Counted from the first letter of the stretch, positions 54,470-63,455 are shown. The stretch is 64,000 nucleotides of DNA from Arthrobacter_D sp015752045 (GCF_015752045.1 NZ_JADOUS010000002.1:62001-126000); one strand, 5' to 3'. Numbers and translations are program-made. Notes: a model not told the origin generated them from the sequence alone.

Positions 54470-56104
54470 TCACATCCGGAAGAGGCCGAAGGAGGTATCG
54501 GGCAGGGGCGCGTTGGCGCAGACGTCGAGGGCGAGACCGAGGACGGTCCGGGTGTCGGCCGGGTCGATCACGCCGTCGTCCCAGAGCCGCGCCGTCGAGT
54601 AGTAGGGGTTCCCCTGCGCCTCGTACTGGTCGCGGATGGGCGCGCGGAACGCCTCCTCGTCCTCGAGCGCCCACTCCTCGCCGCGGGCTTCGAGCTGGTC
54701 GCGGCGGACGGTGGCGAGGACCGACGACGCCTGGTTGCCGCCCATGACGGAGATGCGGCTGGCGGGCCACATCCACAGGAACCGCGGCGAGAACGCCCTG
54801 CCGCACATGGAGTAGTTCCCGGCACCGAAGGACCCCCCGACGACGACGGTGAGCTTCGGCACCCGCGCGGTCGCGACGGCGGTGACCATCTTGGCCCCGT
54901 TCTTCGCTATGCCACCGGCCTCGTAGTCCTTGCCGACCATGAAGCCCGAGAGGTTCTGCAGGAAGACCAGGGGCACCCCCCGCTGGTCGCAGAGCTCGAT
55001 GAAGTGAGCGCCCTTGAGTGCGGATTCGCTGAACAGGACACCGTTGTTGGCGACGATGCCCACCCGGTGGCCGTGGATCGTCGCGAAGCCCGTGACGAGC
55101 GTGGTCCCGTACTCCCGCTTGAACTCGTGGAAGAGCGACCCGTCGACGATGCGCGCGATGATCTCGCGGGCGTCGTAGGAGGCGTTGACGTCCGTCGGCA
55201 CGGCCCCGTAGAGCTCGTCCTCGGCGACGGCCGGTGCCGGCGCCTCGAGGGCCCCGGAGGCGCCGGGGACTGCGGCCGGCGCGAACGGCGCGGTCGTGGC
55301 GGGCGGCAGGGTGGCGATGATGTCGCGGACGATCTCGAGCGCGTGGTGGTCGTTGTCGGCCAGGTGGTCCGTGACGCCGGAGATCCGGGAGTGCACCTCG
55401 CCGCCGCCGAGCTCCTCGGCCGTCACCACCTCGCCGATCGCGGCCTTCACGAGCGGCGGCCCGCCCAGGAAGATGGTGCCCTGGTTGCGGACGATCACGG
55501 TCTCGTCGCTCATGGCGGGGACGTAGGCGCCGCCGGCGGTGCAGCTTCCGAGCACCGCGGCGATCTGCGGGATCTTGCGCGCCGACATGGTGGCCTGGTT
55601 GTAGAAGATGCGGCCGAAGTGGTTGCGGTCCGGGAAGACGTCGTCCTGGCGGGGAAGGAACGCCCCGCCGGAGTCCACGAGGTACACGCACGGCAGGTTG
55701 TTCTCGAGGGCGATCTCCTGCGCACGGAGGTGCTTCTTCACCGTCATCGGGTAGTAGGTGCCACCCTTGACGGTCGCGTCGTTCGAGATCACGAGGACGT
55801 GGCGCCCGTGCACCAGGCCGATCCCGGCGATCACGCCCGCACCCGGGCACTCGTCGTCGTACATGCCGTTCGCCGCCAGCGGCGCGATCTCGAGGAACGG
55901 GCTGCCGTCGTCGAGCAGCTGGTCGATGCGCTCGCGCGGCAGGAGCTTGCCGCGTGCCACGTGCCGCTCCCGCGACCGCTCGGGTCCGCCCAGGGCGGCG
56001 GTGGCGAGGCGCGAGCGGAGGTCCTCGGCCAGCGTGGACTGGGCGGCACGGTTCGCGGTGAACGCCGGTGAGAGCGGATCGACCTTCGACGTCAGGGTCT
56101 CCAT
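54470..56104 (-). CDS. Methylcrotonyl-CoA carboxylase-type carboxyltransferase subunit
   Basis: 544 residues with two crotonase-fold carboxyltransferase domains. GPERSRERHVARGKLLPRERIDQLLDDGSPF, SGGAFLPRQDDVFPDRNHFGRIFYNQATMSA, and GIVANNGVLFSESALKGAHFIELC, and the FGAGNYSMCGRAF motif are characteristic of the MCC beta type. It is the first gene of the seven-gene operon. GAGGAAG lies before the ATG, and a palindromic operator lies 26 nt upstream of it. Confidence 0.93.
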   Translation of the reverse strand: METLTSKVDPLSPAFTANRAAQSTLAEDLRSRLATAALGGPERSRERHVARGKLLPRERIDQLLDDGSPFLEIAPLAANGMYDDECPGAGVIAGIGLVHGRHVLVISNDATVKGGTYYPMTVKKHLRAQEIALENNLPCVYLVDSGGAFLPRQDDVFPDRNHFGRIFYNQATMSARKIPQIAAVLGSCTAGGAYVPAMSDETVIVRNQGTIFLGGPPLVKAAIGEVVTAEELGGGEVHSRISGVTDHLADNDHHALEIVRDIIATLPPATTAPFAPAAVPGASGALEAPAPAVAEDELYGAVPTDVNASYDAREIIARIVDGSLFHEFKREYGTTLVTGFATIHGHRVGIVANNGVLFSESALKGAHFIELCDQRGVPLVFLQNLSGFMVGKDYEAGGIAKNGAKMVTAVATARVPKLTVVVGGSFGAGNYSMCGRAFSPRFLWMWPASRISVMGGNQASSVLATVRRDQLEARGEEWALEDEEAFRAPIRDQYEAQGNPYYSTARLWDDGVIDPADTRTVLGLALDVCANAPLPDTSFGLFRM

Positions 56105-56129
56105 CGACTACTTCCTCGAGCACGATTCA

Positions 56130-56145
56130 GTTAGCATGCGCTAAC
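56130..56145. promoter_or_regulatory. Palindromic operator 1 between the leucine operon and tetR
   Basis: GTTAGCATGCGCTAAC: perfect 6-nt arms around a 4-nt centre, a TetR-operator-like palindrome. It lies 26 nt before the operon start on one side and 126 nt before the preferred tetR start on the other. Confidence 0.7.
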
Positions 56146-56153
56146 CGGTTTCA

Positions 56154-56171
56154 GGTTAGTGGTCATTAACC
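56154..56171. promoter_or_regulatory. Palindromic operator 2 between the leucine operon and tetR
   Basis: GGTTAGTGGTCATTAACC: 14 of 18 positions symmetric, related to operator 1 by the GTTA/TAAC arms. Two sites in one divergent region would allow the TetR protein to control both transcripts. Confidence 0.6.
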
Positions 56172-56255
56172 AGGAAGTCCATCAGAATGAGGGAACCGAT
56201 CCCTGAGGGACGACACCACGACGACGCGAACGACACCCGGACGACGAGGACCAGC

Positions 56256-56867
56256 ATGGAGGCATCGCCCACCGAAGAGCGCGTGACCGGCCGGAGCATC
56301 GCCAAGGCCACACGGCGTGCCGCACTGCTCGAAGCCGCCGCCACGCTGTTCGCCGAGCGGGGCTACAACGGCGTGTCCATCGAAGACCTCGGTGCGGCGG
56401 CCGGCGTGAGCGGGCCTGCCGTCTACCGGCATTTCGCGGGCAAGCCCTCCGTGCTCTCCGCCCTGCTCACCGGGGTCAGCGAGGACCTGCTCGACGGCGG
56501 ACGGGTGGTGGCCGGCGCGGCCGCGTCGCCGGACGAGGCCCTGAAGGGACTCATCCGGTTCCAGGTGGAGTTCGCCGTGAGCCATGCCGATGTGATCCGC
56601 GTCCAGGACCGCGACCTCGGTGCGCTGGCGGCCGATGACCAGCGCGGCGTGCGGTCCCTGCAGCGCAGCTACGTGCAGGTGTGGGTCGACGAGCTGGCCG
56701 CCTACCGCCCGGACACGGACCCCTCGCTGCTGCGGCGCAAGGTGCACGCCGTGTTCGGACTGATCAATTCGACCCCGCACACCACCCACCGCCCCAGCTC
56801 CGCGCGTGAGCTGGCCCTGTTCCGGGACCTCCTGGAGGAGATGGCGTGGGCGGCGCTGACGGTGTGA
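56256..56867 (+). CDS. TetR-family repressor of the leucine/acyl-CoA operon
   Basis: 203 residues. N-terminal helix-turn-helix: RRAALLEAAATLFAERGYNGVSIEDLGAAAGVSGPAVYRHFAGKPSVLSALL. The C-terminal domain probably senses an acyl-CoA. The start at 56256 follows GAGGACC; an ATG at 56187 after AGGAAG is also possible. It is divergent from the carboxylase operon with two palindromes between. The position matches the TetR gene (Rv2506) near the equivalent operon of Mycobacterium tuberculosis. Confidence 0.85.
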   Translation: MEASPTEERVTGRSIAKATRRAALLEAAATLFAERGYNGVSIEDLGAAAGVSGPAVYRHFAGKPSVLSALLTGVSEDLLDGGRVVAGAAASPDEALKGLIRFQVEFAVSHADVIRVQDRDLGALAADDQRGVRSLQRSYVQVWVDELAAYRPDTDPSLLRRKVHAVFGLINSTPHTTHRPSSARELALFRDLLEEMAWAALTV

Positions 56868-56973
56868 GGGGCCGCACCCGCCCGGTGCGCACTCCACCGC
56901 CCTAGTACGCTGAAGCACGAGAAGTCCCCGCCGCGCCCACCGCCCGGCCACTCCGCCGACTGAAAGAACCGCC

Positions 56974-57441
56974 GTGATCACGCTACGTCCCGTTGAAGCC
57001 ACCGACCTCGACGAGTTCTTCTCGCACCAGTTGGACCCGAGCGCCAACCACATGGCCGCCTTCGGTGCCAAGAACCCGTCCGACCGCGGGGTGTTCGACA
57101 ACCACTGGCAGGACATCCTGAACGACCCCCGGATCACGGTGCGGACCATCCTCTCCGGCGGAGACGTCGTGGGCAGCATCCTCGCCTATCACGACGACGA
57201 GATACCCGAGATCAGCTACTGGATAGACCGTTCGCGCTGGGGGCAGGGCATCACCACCGCCGCCGTCGGCCAGTTCCTGAACGAGGTGACCCAGCGGCCC
57301 ATCCGGGCCCGCGCGGTCGCCGACAACGTCAGTTCCATCCGCATCCTCGAGCGCTGGGGCTTCCGTCAGGTCGGCGAGACGCAGGGCTTCGCGCCGGCCC
57401 GCGGCGCCGTGGTCAGGGAACTCATCCTCGAACTGCCGTAG
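56974..57441 (+). CDS. GNAT N-acetyltransferase
   Basis: 155 residues from a GTG start: ITLRPVEATDLDEFFSHQ, then YWIDRSRWGQGITTAAVGQFL (acetyl-CoA binding) and NVSSIRILERWGFRQVGE. It resembles small RimJ/RimL-type acetyltransferases. The substrate is unknown. It is convergent with the 2-oxoacid dehydrogenase operon. Confidence 0.85.
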   Translation: MITLRPVEATDLDEFFSHQLDPSANHMAAFGAKNPSDRGVFDNHWQDILNDPRITVRTILSGGDVVGSILAYHDDEIPEISYWIDRSRWGQGITTAAVGQFLNEVTQRPIRARAVADNVSSIRILERWGFRQVGETQGFAPARGAVVRELILELP

Positions 57442-57474
57442 GTCGGCCCACGCGGGTCGGGCGGGCCGGGCCCG

Positions 57475-58860
57475 TCAGACCATGGTCAGGATCATCGCCG
57501 GATTCCTGAGGATGGTACCGACGTCCGCGAGGAAGCGTGAGCCCTGCTCGCCGTCCACGAGCCGGTGGTCGAAGGACAGGCTGAGTGTCATCACGGACCG
57601 GAGGGCGATCTCACCCCGGTACTCCCACGGCATGCTGCGGACGGCGCCCATCGCGAGGATCGCCGCCTCCCCCGGATTGAGGATCGGCGTGCCGGCGTCG
57701 ATGCCGAAGACACCGACGTTCGTGATGGAGATCGTGCCGCCGGCGAGATCGGCCGGCGGCGTCCTGCCTGCCCGGGCGGTCTCGGCCAGCGTGCCCAGCG
57801 CCTGCGCGAGGTCCTTCAGGGTGAGCGCCTGCGCGGCCTTGATGTTCGGCACGAGCAGTCCGCGCGGTGTCGCGGCGGCGATCCCCAGGTTGACGTCCGC
57901 GTACTGCACGATCTCCTGCGCCGGCTCGTCCCACGACGAGTTGAGGGTCGGGTTGCGGGCGATCGCGATGCACACCGCCTTCGACACGACGGTCAGCGGT
58001 GTGACCCGGGTGCCCTCGAAGGCGCGGCTCGCCTTGAGCTCCGCGAGCAGCTCCATGGTCGGCGTGACGTCGATGGTCAGGAACTCGGTCGCGTGCGGGG
58101 CCGAGAACGCACTGGCCACCATGGCCGCGGCCGTGTGCTTCCGCATGCCGCGGATCGGCGTGCGGGTCTCCCCTGCCGCCGACCGCACCGCCTGGGGGAG
58201 AGGCTCCGGCGAGGCCGTCGACGCGCCCCCCGGGCGTCCCGTGGTGCCCGCGAGCGCGGCCAGCACGTCCGCCCGGGTGATGAGAGCGCCGGGACCGGTA
58301 CCCGTGAGGCTGTCGAGGGTGATGCCGAGGTCGCGTGCCAGCTTGCGCACGGGCGGTGTCGAGCGGGGTCGCTCACCATGCGGCTGGGCTGCCACCGGCG
58401 CTGGGGGCGCTGCTGCGGGCTGCCGTGTTGCCGGAGCGCCTGCCGCCGGGAGCACGCGGCTGCGCCGCTGCGGTCGCCCGCCCTTCTCGACGGCGGCTCC
58501 GTACCCCACGAGGTTCGGCTCCCGTTTGGCGGGCACCGGCTCGTCGGCGGCCGACGGCGTGGCCGGGGCGTCGGCGTCGGACCCCGGGGGGCCCGCCACC
58601 TCGAACGAGACGATCGGCGCGCCGACGTCGACGACGGTCCCGACCGCCTCGTGCAGTCGCACCACCACGCCGGCGTAGGGCGACGGCAGTTCGACGACCG
58701 CCTTCGCGGTCTCGACGTCGGCGATGATCTGGTTCAGTTCCACGGTGTCGCCCTCGGCGATGTGCCACTGGACGATCTCCGACTCCGTCAGCCCCTCCCC
58801 CAGGTCCGGCAGGCGGAACTCGCGGATCCTGGTGTTCGTCCTCGATACGGTCACGGTCAC
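57475..58860 (-). CDS. Branched-chain 2-oxoacid dehydrogenase E2 (dihydrolipoyl acyltransferase)
   Basis: 461 residues. One lipoyl domain with lipoyl lysine K53 in DVETAKAVVELPSPYAG, a Pro/Ala-rich linker, an E3-binding domain (VRKLARDLGITLDSLTGTGPGALITRADVLA), and the catalytic domain with SLSFDHRLVDG. The GTG start overlaps the E1beta stop by 4 nt. No E3 gene is in the window, so a shared dihydrolipoamide dehydrogenase is presumed. Pairing with E1alpha/E1beta and leucine genes favours branched-chain substrates. Confidence 0.9.
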   Translation of the reverse strand: MTVTVSRTNTRIREFRLPDLGEGLTESEIVQWHIAEGDTVELNQIIADVETAKAVVELPSPYAGVVVRLHEAVGTVVDVGAPIVSFEVAGPPGSDADAPATPSAADEPVPAKREPNLVGYGAAVEKGGRPQRRSRVLPAAGAPATRQPAAAPPAPVAAQPHGERPRSTPPVRKLARDLGITLDSLTGTGPGALITRADVLAALAGTTGRPGGASTASPEPLPQAVRSAAGETRTPIRGMRKHTAAAMVASAFSAPHATEFLTIDVTPTMELLAELKASRAFEGTRVTPLTVVSKAVCIAIARNPTLNSSWDEPAQEIVQYADVNLGIAAATPRGLLVPNIKAAQALTLKDLAQALGTLAETARAGRTPPADLAGGTISITNVGVFGIDAGTPILNPGEAAILAMGAVRSMPWEYRGEIALRSVMTLSLSFDHRLVDGEQGSRFLADVGTILRNPAMILTMV

Positions 58861-59891
58861 TGTCCTGCTCCCTGGCTGCTGTCCGGGCGGTCGAGTCCGC
58901 TGAGGGAGTTCGGCCGGCGCAGGACGCGGTCCACCCCGTCGAGGATCCGGTCGAGGTCCGGCAGATAGTGGAACTCGAGTTTCGAGGAGGGGTACGGGAT
59001 GTCGAAACCCGTGACGCGCACCGGGGCGTGCTCCAGGAAGTCGAAGCACCGCTCCGTGATGCTCGCGGCGATCTCCGCCCCGAGTCCGCCGGACTGCGCG
59101 GCCTCGTGCGTGACCACGAGCCGGCCCGTCTTGCGTACCGAGGCCTCGACCGTGGCGAAGTCGATCGGCGCGAGCGAGCGCAGGTCGATCACCTCGATCG
59201 AGATGCCGTCGTCGGACGCCGCGACGGCGGCATCGCGGGCGGTCGGGACCAGCGGCCCGTAGGTCACGAGCGTGACGTCGGTACCCTCCGTGACCACACG
59301 CGCGGCACCCATGTCCGAGGCCGCCGGGTCGACGCCCTCGTCCACCTCGCCCTTGACGTGGTAGCGCCGCTTCGGCTCGAAGTACAGGACGGGATCGTCG
59401 CTGGCGATGGCCTGCTGGATCATCGTGTAGGCGTCCTGCGGGTTGGAGACGCTGACGACCCGCAGGCCGGACGTGTGCGTGAAGTAGGCCTCGGGGGACT
59501 CCGAGTGGTGCTCCGGGGACCCGATGCCGCCACCGAAGGGCACGCGGACGGTGATCGGCATCGTCACGGCGCCCTGCGTGCGGTAGTGCAGCTTGGCCAC
59601 CTGGCACACGATCTGGTCGAACGCCGGGTAGATGAAGCCGTCGAACTGGATCTCGACGACCGGCCGGTACCCGCGGTACGCCATGCCGACGGCCGTGCCC
59701 ATGATGCCGGCCTCGGCGAGCGGGCTGTCCATGACGCGGTGCGGACCGAAGTCCTTCTGCAGCCCGTCGGTGATCCGGAAGACTCCCCCGAGCTTGCCGA
59801 TGTCCTCCCCCATGAGGATCACCTTGGGATCGTCGTCCATGGCGCGGCGGAGACCGGCGGTGATCGCGCGGCCGAAGGTCATGGTGGACAT
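58857..59891 (-). CDS. Branched-chain 2-oxoacid dehydrogenase E1, beta subunit
   Basis: 344 residues: TFGRAITAGLRRAMDDDPKVILMGEDIGKLGGVFRITDGL, DSPLAEAGIMGTAVGMAYRGYRPVVEIQF and PITVRVPFGGGIGSPEHHSE. This is the transketolase-like half of E1 that completes the thiamine-diphosphate site. The ATG overlaps the E1alpha stop by 1 nt. Confidence 0.93.
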   Translation of the reverse strand: MSTMTFGRAITAGLRRAMDDDPKVILMGEDIGKLGGVFRITDGLQKDFGPHRVMDSPLAEAGIMGTAVGMAYRGYRPVVEIQFDGFIYPAFDQIVCQVAKLHYRTQGAVTMPITVRVPFGGGIGSPEHHSESPEAYFTHTSGLRVVSVSNPQDAYTMIQQAIASDDPVLYFEPKRRYHVKGEVDEGVDPAASDMGAARVVTEGTDVTLVTYGPLVPTARDAAVAASDDGISIEVIDLRSLAPIDFATVEASVRKTGRLVVTHEAAQSGGLGAEIAASITERCFDFLEHAPVRVTGFDIPYPSSKLEFHYLPDLDRILDGVDRVLRRPNSLSGLDRPDSSQGAGQ

Positions 59892-61081
59892 CAGCGGGGT
59901 CCTTCCTGGGGTGCCTGCGTGAAGGAGGCGAGGTAGCGCTCGTAGTGGTCCTGCTGGCGGTCCAGCCAGGAGTTCGGCGTGCTGTACACGTGCCTGAACA
60001 CGTCCGACGGCGCGGGCTCGGGCATCGACAGGCAGCCCTCCCGCAGTTCGGCGGCCACGGCGTCGGCCGTGGCCTTCACGGAGTCCGTGTACCCGGCGTC
60101 CAGCAGGCCGAGGGAATCGAGCTGGGTTGCGAGCCGGGCCAGCGGATCGCGCGCCGCCCAGTCCTCGAGCTCGTTGGCGTCCCGGTAGCGCGTGGGATCG
60201 TCCGCCGTCGTGTGCGGGCCCATGCGGTAGGTGACCGCCTCGATGAAGGTGGGTCCGCCGCCGGAGCGGGCGCGGGCGAGGGCCTCCCGGGTGACCGCGA
60301 GGCACGCCAGGACGTCGTTGCCGTCCACGCGCACCGAGGGGATGCCGAAGCCGGGCGCCCTGCGCGCGATGGGCACGTGCGCCTGCAGCCCCACGGGCTC
60401 GGAGATGGCCCAGTGGTTGTTCTGGCAGAAGAAGATGACCGGCGCCTGGTAGCTGGCGGCGAAGACCATCGCCTCGTTGACGTCGCCCTGGCTCGTGGCG
60501 CCGTCGCCGAAGTAGGCGACGGCCACGGAGTCGGCGCCGTCGTTGATGATGCCCATCGCGTACCCGGTGGCATGGAGGGTCTGCGCCCCGATGATCACCT
60601 GCGGGGTGGCCATGTTGATCGTGTAGGGATCCCAGCCCGAGGACGCGTTGCCCCGCCAGACCCGCAGGATGTCGGTGAGGTCCACTCCCCGGCAGTAGGC
60701 GACGGCGTTCTCCCGGTAGCTGGAGAACACGAAGTCGTCGGAGCGCAGGGCGCGCCCGGAACCGATCTGCGCCGCTTCCTGTCCCAGCAGCGGCGGCCAG
60801 AGGGCGAGCTCGCCCTGGCGCTGGAGCGCGGTGGCCTCGGCGTCGATGCGCCGTACCACCACCATGTCCTCGTAGAGCTTCTGCAGCGCGGCGCCGTCGA
60901 CGTCGGCGACGAGCGCATCGTAGTGCGCGTGCGGGTGCCGGACGCCGTGATGGTCGATGAGCTGGACGAGGTCGTCCGCCCCCGCACGGGCGGGGCCGGG
61001 AAGCACCGTCCCGCTCGCTGGTCCGGCGTCGTCGATCTCGCCGGTGGATCCCGGTCCTGGCCGGGTGCCGTCCTGGGCCAT
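59891..61081 (-). CDS. Branched-chain 2-oxoacid dehydrogenase E1, alpha subunit
   Basis: 396 residues. The thiamine-diphosphate motif FGDGATSQGDVNEAMVFAASYQAPVIFFCQNN is complete. PPLLGQEAAQIGSGRALRSDDFVFSSYRENAVAYCRGVDL marks the acceptor region, and RMGPHTTADDPTRYRD the activation-loop segment. Decarboxylates branched 2-oxoacids to start acyl transfer to E2. MAQDGTRPG is chosen for its GAAGG upstream; an ATG 18 nt earlier is possible. It is the first gene of the operon. Confidence 0.92.
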   Translation of the reverse strand: MAQDGTRPGPGSTGEIDDAGPASGTVLPGPARAGADDLVQLIDHHGVRHPHAHYDALVADVDGAALQKLYEDMVVVRRIDAEATALQRQGELALWPPLLGQEAAQIGSGRALRSDDFVFSSYRENAVAYCRGVDLTDILRVWRGNASSGWDPYTINMATPQVIIGAQTLHATGYAMGIINDGADSVAVAYFGDGATSQGDVNEAMVFAASYQAPVIFFCQNNHWAISEPVGLQAHVPIARRAPGFGIPSVRVDGNDVLACLAVTREALARARSGGGPTFIEAVTYRMGPHTTADDPTRYRDANELEDWAARDPLARLATQLDSLGLLDAGYTDSVKATADAVAAELREGCLSMPEPAPSDVFRHVYSTPNSWLDRQQDHYERYLASFTQAPQEGPR

Positions 61082-61167
61082 TGCACGCAACCTTCGCATT
61101 CGCAGAGGACCCTCCGCCGGCGGTCCGCACGGCTGGAAGGGCTCCGGGCGCCTTTGCCGGGAGTGGT

Positions 61168-61183
61168 TGTGACCCTACTCACA
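61168..61183. promoter_or_regulatory. CRP/GlxR-type site upstream of the dehydrogenase operon
   Basis: TGTGACCCTACTCACA: a full match to the TGTGA-N6-TCACA consensus of CRP-family proteins. It sits 87 nt before the E1alpha start and 85 nt before the lrp start, in the divergent promoter region. Confidence 0.65.
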
Positions 61184-61257
61184 CCGCACAGGCGGCACAA
61201 CCGTAATGCGTTCCACTGAGCAGAGTGCCCGGTCGGGGCCCCGGGGGCCGTGTTAGC

Positions 61258-61274
61258 GTTGCGCACTATGCAAC
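61258..61274 (+). promoter_or_regulatory. Palindrome over the lrp start codon
   Basis: GTTGCGCACTATGCAAC: arms GTTGC/GCAAC with a 7-nt centre that holds the start codon (61268). A TAGCGT box at 61254-61259 ends 8 nt before the ATG. Autoregulation by the Lrp protein is likely. Lrp-type sites usually occur in arrays; GGTTGTG/CACAACC arms at 61165-61171 and 61196-61202 could be another. Confidence 0.5.
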
Positions 61275-61744
61275 CCCTCGACCTCACCGACACACGCCTG
61301 CTGCAGGCCCTGGCGAAGGACCCTCGGCGCACCGTCGTCGCCCTCGCCCAGAAGCTCGGCCTCTCCCGGAACACGGTCCAGGCGAGGATGGCGCAGCTCG
61401 AGAAGAAGGGGGTCTTCCTCTCCTTCGAACGGCGCATCAGCACCGCGTCCCTGGGCTACCCGCTGACCGCCTTCATCCACGTCCATGTGCAGCAGCAGAA
61501 ACTGGCGGCGATCACGCACAGCATCGCCGCGGTGCCCGAGGTCATCGAGGCCTTCGGCCTGACCGGGCAGGCCGATATCCTGGTGCGCGTGGTCGCCGTC
61601 GACGCCGAGGACCTCTTCCGGATCAACGGCAAGATCCTCAGCTGCGACGGCGTGGAGCGCTGCGACACCTCCCTGGCCATGGGCGAGCTCATCCCCTTCC
61701 GGGTCGAGCCGCTGCTGGACCGCGGCCCGCGACCCGCCTCCTGA
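61268..61744 (+). CDS. Lrp/AsnC-family regulator (BkdR-like)
   Basis: 158 residues. N-terminal helix-turn-helix: LDLTDTRLLQALAKDPRRTVVALAQKLGLSRNTVQARMAQLEKKGVF. C-terminal RAM domain: AFIHVHVQQQKLAAITHSIAAVPEVIEAFGLTGQADILVRVVAVD, which senses amino acids. It is divergent from the 2-oxoacid dehydrogenase operon, the arrangement of BkdR. The ATG gives MQPLDLTD; a longer reading would begin within the promoter. Confidence 0.9.
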   Translation: MQPLDLTDTRLLQALAKDPRRTVVALAQKLGLSRNTVQARMAQLEKKGVFLSFERRISTASLGYPLTAFIHVHVQQQKLAAITHSIAAVPEVIEAFGLTGQADILVRVVAVDAEDLFRINGKILSCDGVERCDTSLAMGELIPFRVEPLLDRGPRPAS

Positions 61745-61760
61745 CCGTCACCCCCGGAAC

Positions 61761-61800
61761 GGACGAGGCCGCCCCACCATGCGGTGGGGCGGCCTCGTCC
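61761..61800. terminator. Bidirectional terminator between lrp and the symporter
   Basis: Arms 61761-61778 and 61783-61800 pair perfectly over 18 bp around ATGC. It lies 17 nt after each of the two convergent stop codons. Confidence 0.9.
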
Positions 61801-61817
61801 GTGCTCGGGTGGACGGG

Positions 61818-63455
61818 TCAGTGGTCGGTGGCCTTCTCGGCACCGACACCGGTCAGCGAGCGCACCTCCATCTCGGCCTGCTTCATCGGGTCCTCCGGGG
61901 TGCGGGAGAGCGTGGTGCCCAGCCAGCCCAGGAAGAACGCCAGCGGGATCGAGACGATGCCGGGGTTGCTGAGCGGGAACACCGAGAAGTCGGCACCCTG
62001 GATCATCGACTTCTCGCCGCCGGAGACGACCGGCGAGAGCGCGATCAGCAGGATCGCCGAGCCGAGGCCGCCGTACATGCTCCAGACCGCGCCCTGGGTG
62101 TTGAACTTCTTCCAGAACAGCGAGTAGAGGATGGTCGGCAGGTTGGCGCTGGCCGCCACGGCGAAGGCGAGCGCCACGAGGAACGCCACGTTCTGCCCCT
62201 GCGCGCCGATGCCGCCCAGGATGGACAGCAGGCCGATCACGACGACGGTGCGGCGGGCCACCTTGACCTCGCCGTCCGGGTTGACCTTGCCCTTGCGGAT
62301 GACGCTCGCGTAGATGTCGTGGGCGAAGGAGGCCGCTGCCGTGATCGTCAGGCCCGCGACGACCGCGAGGATCGTGGCGAAGGCGACGGCGGAGATGAGG
62401 CCCAGGAGGATCGACCCTCCGAGTTCGTAGGCCAGCAGCGGGGCCGCCGAGTTCACGCCGCCCGGGGCGGCGATGATGCGCTCCGAACCGATCAGCGCGC
62501 TGGCACCGTAGCCGAGCACGAGCGTGAAGAGGTAGAAGGCGCCGATGAGCCAGATGGCCCAGACCACGGACCGGCGGGCCTCCTTCGCCGTCGGGACGGT
62601 GTAGAAGCGCATGAGCACGTGCGGCAGGGCCGCGGTGCCGAGCACGAGCGCGAGCGCCAGCGAGAGGAAGTCGAGACGCGTGAGGGCACTGATGCCGTAC
62701 TGCAGGCCGGGGCTCGTGATCGCCGCGTTGCCGGAGGTCTCGATCGCCGCGCCCAGCAGCGTGGAGAGGTTGAAGTTGTGCAGGGCCAGGACCCAGATGG
62801 TCATGATGAACGCGCCGGCGATCAGCAGGCAGGCCTTGATGATCTGCACCCAGGTGGTGCCCTTCATGCCGCCGATCAGCACGTACATGATCATGAGCAC
62901 GCCGACGACGGTGATGACCAGGGACTGGCCGAGGCGGTCGTCGATGCCGAGCAGGAGCGAGACGAGCCCGCCGGCGCCCGCCATCTGCGCGAGGAGGTAG
63001 AAGAAGCAGACGGCCAGCGTGGTGATGGCCGCCGCGATGCGGACGGGACGCTGCTTCAGGCGGAAGGACAGCACGTCCGCCATCGTGAACTTGCCCGTGT
63101 TGCGGAGCAGTTCCGCGACCAGGAGCAGCGCTACGAGCCACGCGACGAGGAACCCGATCGAGTACAGGAACCCGTCGTAGCCGTTGATGGCGATCGCGCC
63201 GACGATGCCGAGGAACGACGCCGCCGAGAGGTAGTCGCCCGCGATGGCGGTGCCGTTCTGCCCGCCGGTGAACGACCGTCCGGCCGCGTAGTAGTCGGCC
63301 GCCGTCTTGTTGTTGCGGCTCGCCCTGAGCACGATCACCAGGGTGATCGCGACGAACAGGCCGAAGATGCTGATGTTGAGCAGCGGCGAGCCGACCGTCG
63401 TCGTCTCGGCGGTCTGGAGCGGCACGCGCACGCCCGCACTCATGAGAGGGATCAT
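61818..63455 (-). CDS. Cation/acetate-type sodium:solute symporter
   Basis: 545 residues of the SSS family, about 13 membrane segments. AAGRSFTGGQNGTAIAGDYLSAASFLGIVGAIAINGYDG, then PHVLMRFYTVPTAKEARRSV and the ITAAASFAHDIYASV segment are typical of ActP-like acetate permeases. A short-chain carboxylate fits the neighbouring acyl-CoA metabolism. It shares 4 nt with the DUF485 gene. Confidence 0.92.
   Translation of the reverse strand: MIPLMSAGVRVPLQTAETTTVGSPLLNISIFGLFVAITLVIVLRASRNNKTAADYYAAGRSFTGGQNGTAIAGDYLSAASFLGIVGAIAINGYDGFLYSIGFLVAWLVALLLVAELLRNTGKFTMADVLSFRLKQRPVRIAAAITTLAVCFFYLLAQMAGAGGLVSLLLGIDDRLGQSLVITVVGVLMIMYVLIGGMKGTTWVQIIKACLLIAGAFIMTIWVLALHNFNLSTLLGAAIETSGNAAITSPGLQYGISALTRLDFLSLALALVLGTAALPHVLMRFYTVPTAKEARRSVVWAIWLIGAFYLFTLVLGYGASALIGSERIIAAPGGVNSAAPLLAYELGGSILLGLISAVAFATILAVVAGLTITAAASFAHDIYASVIRKGKVNPDGEVKVARRTVVVIGLLSILGGIGAQGQNVAFLVALAFAVAASANLPTILYSLFWKKFNTQGAVWSMYGGLGSAILLIALSPVVSGGEKSMIQGADFSVFPLSNPGIVSIPLAFFLGWLGTTLSRTPEDPMKQAEMEVRSLTGVGAEKATDH

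Noticed and set aside
57442..57474. Terminator between the GNAT gene and E2
   Set aside because: The GC-rich 33 nt can pair in several weak ways (6 bp at best); no clear hairpin.
57475..61130. Long frames that would join E1 and E2 or extend E1beta
   Set aside because: The added parts are frame shadows of the neighbours; the true genes overlap by 1-4 nt and each has its own family N-terminus.
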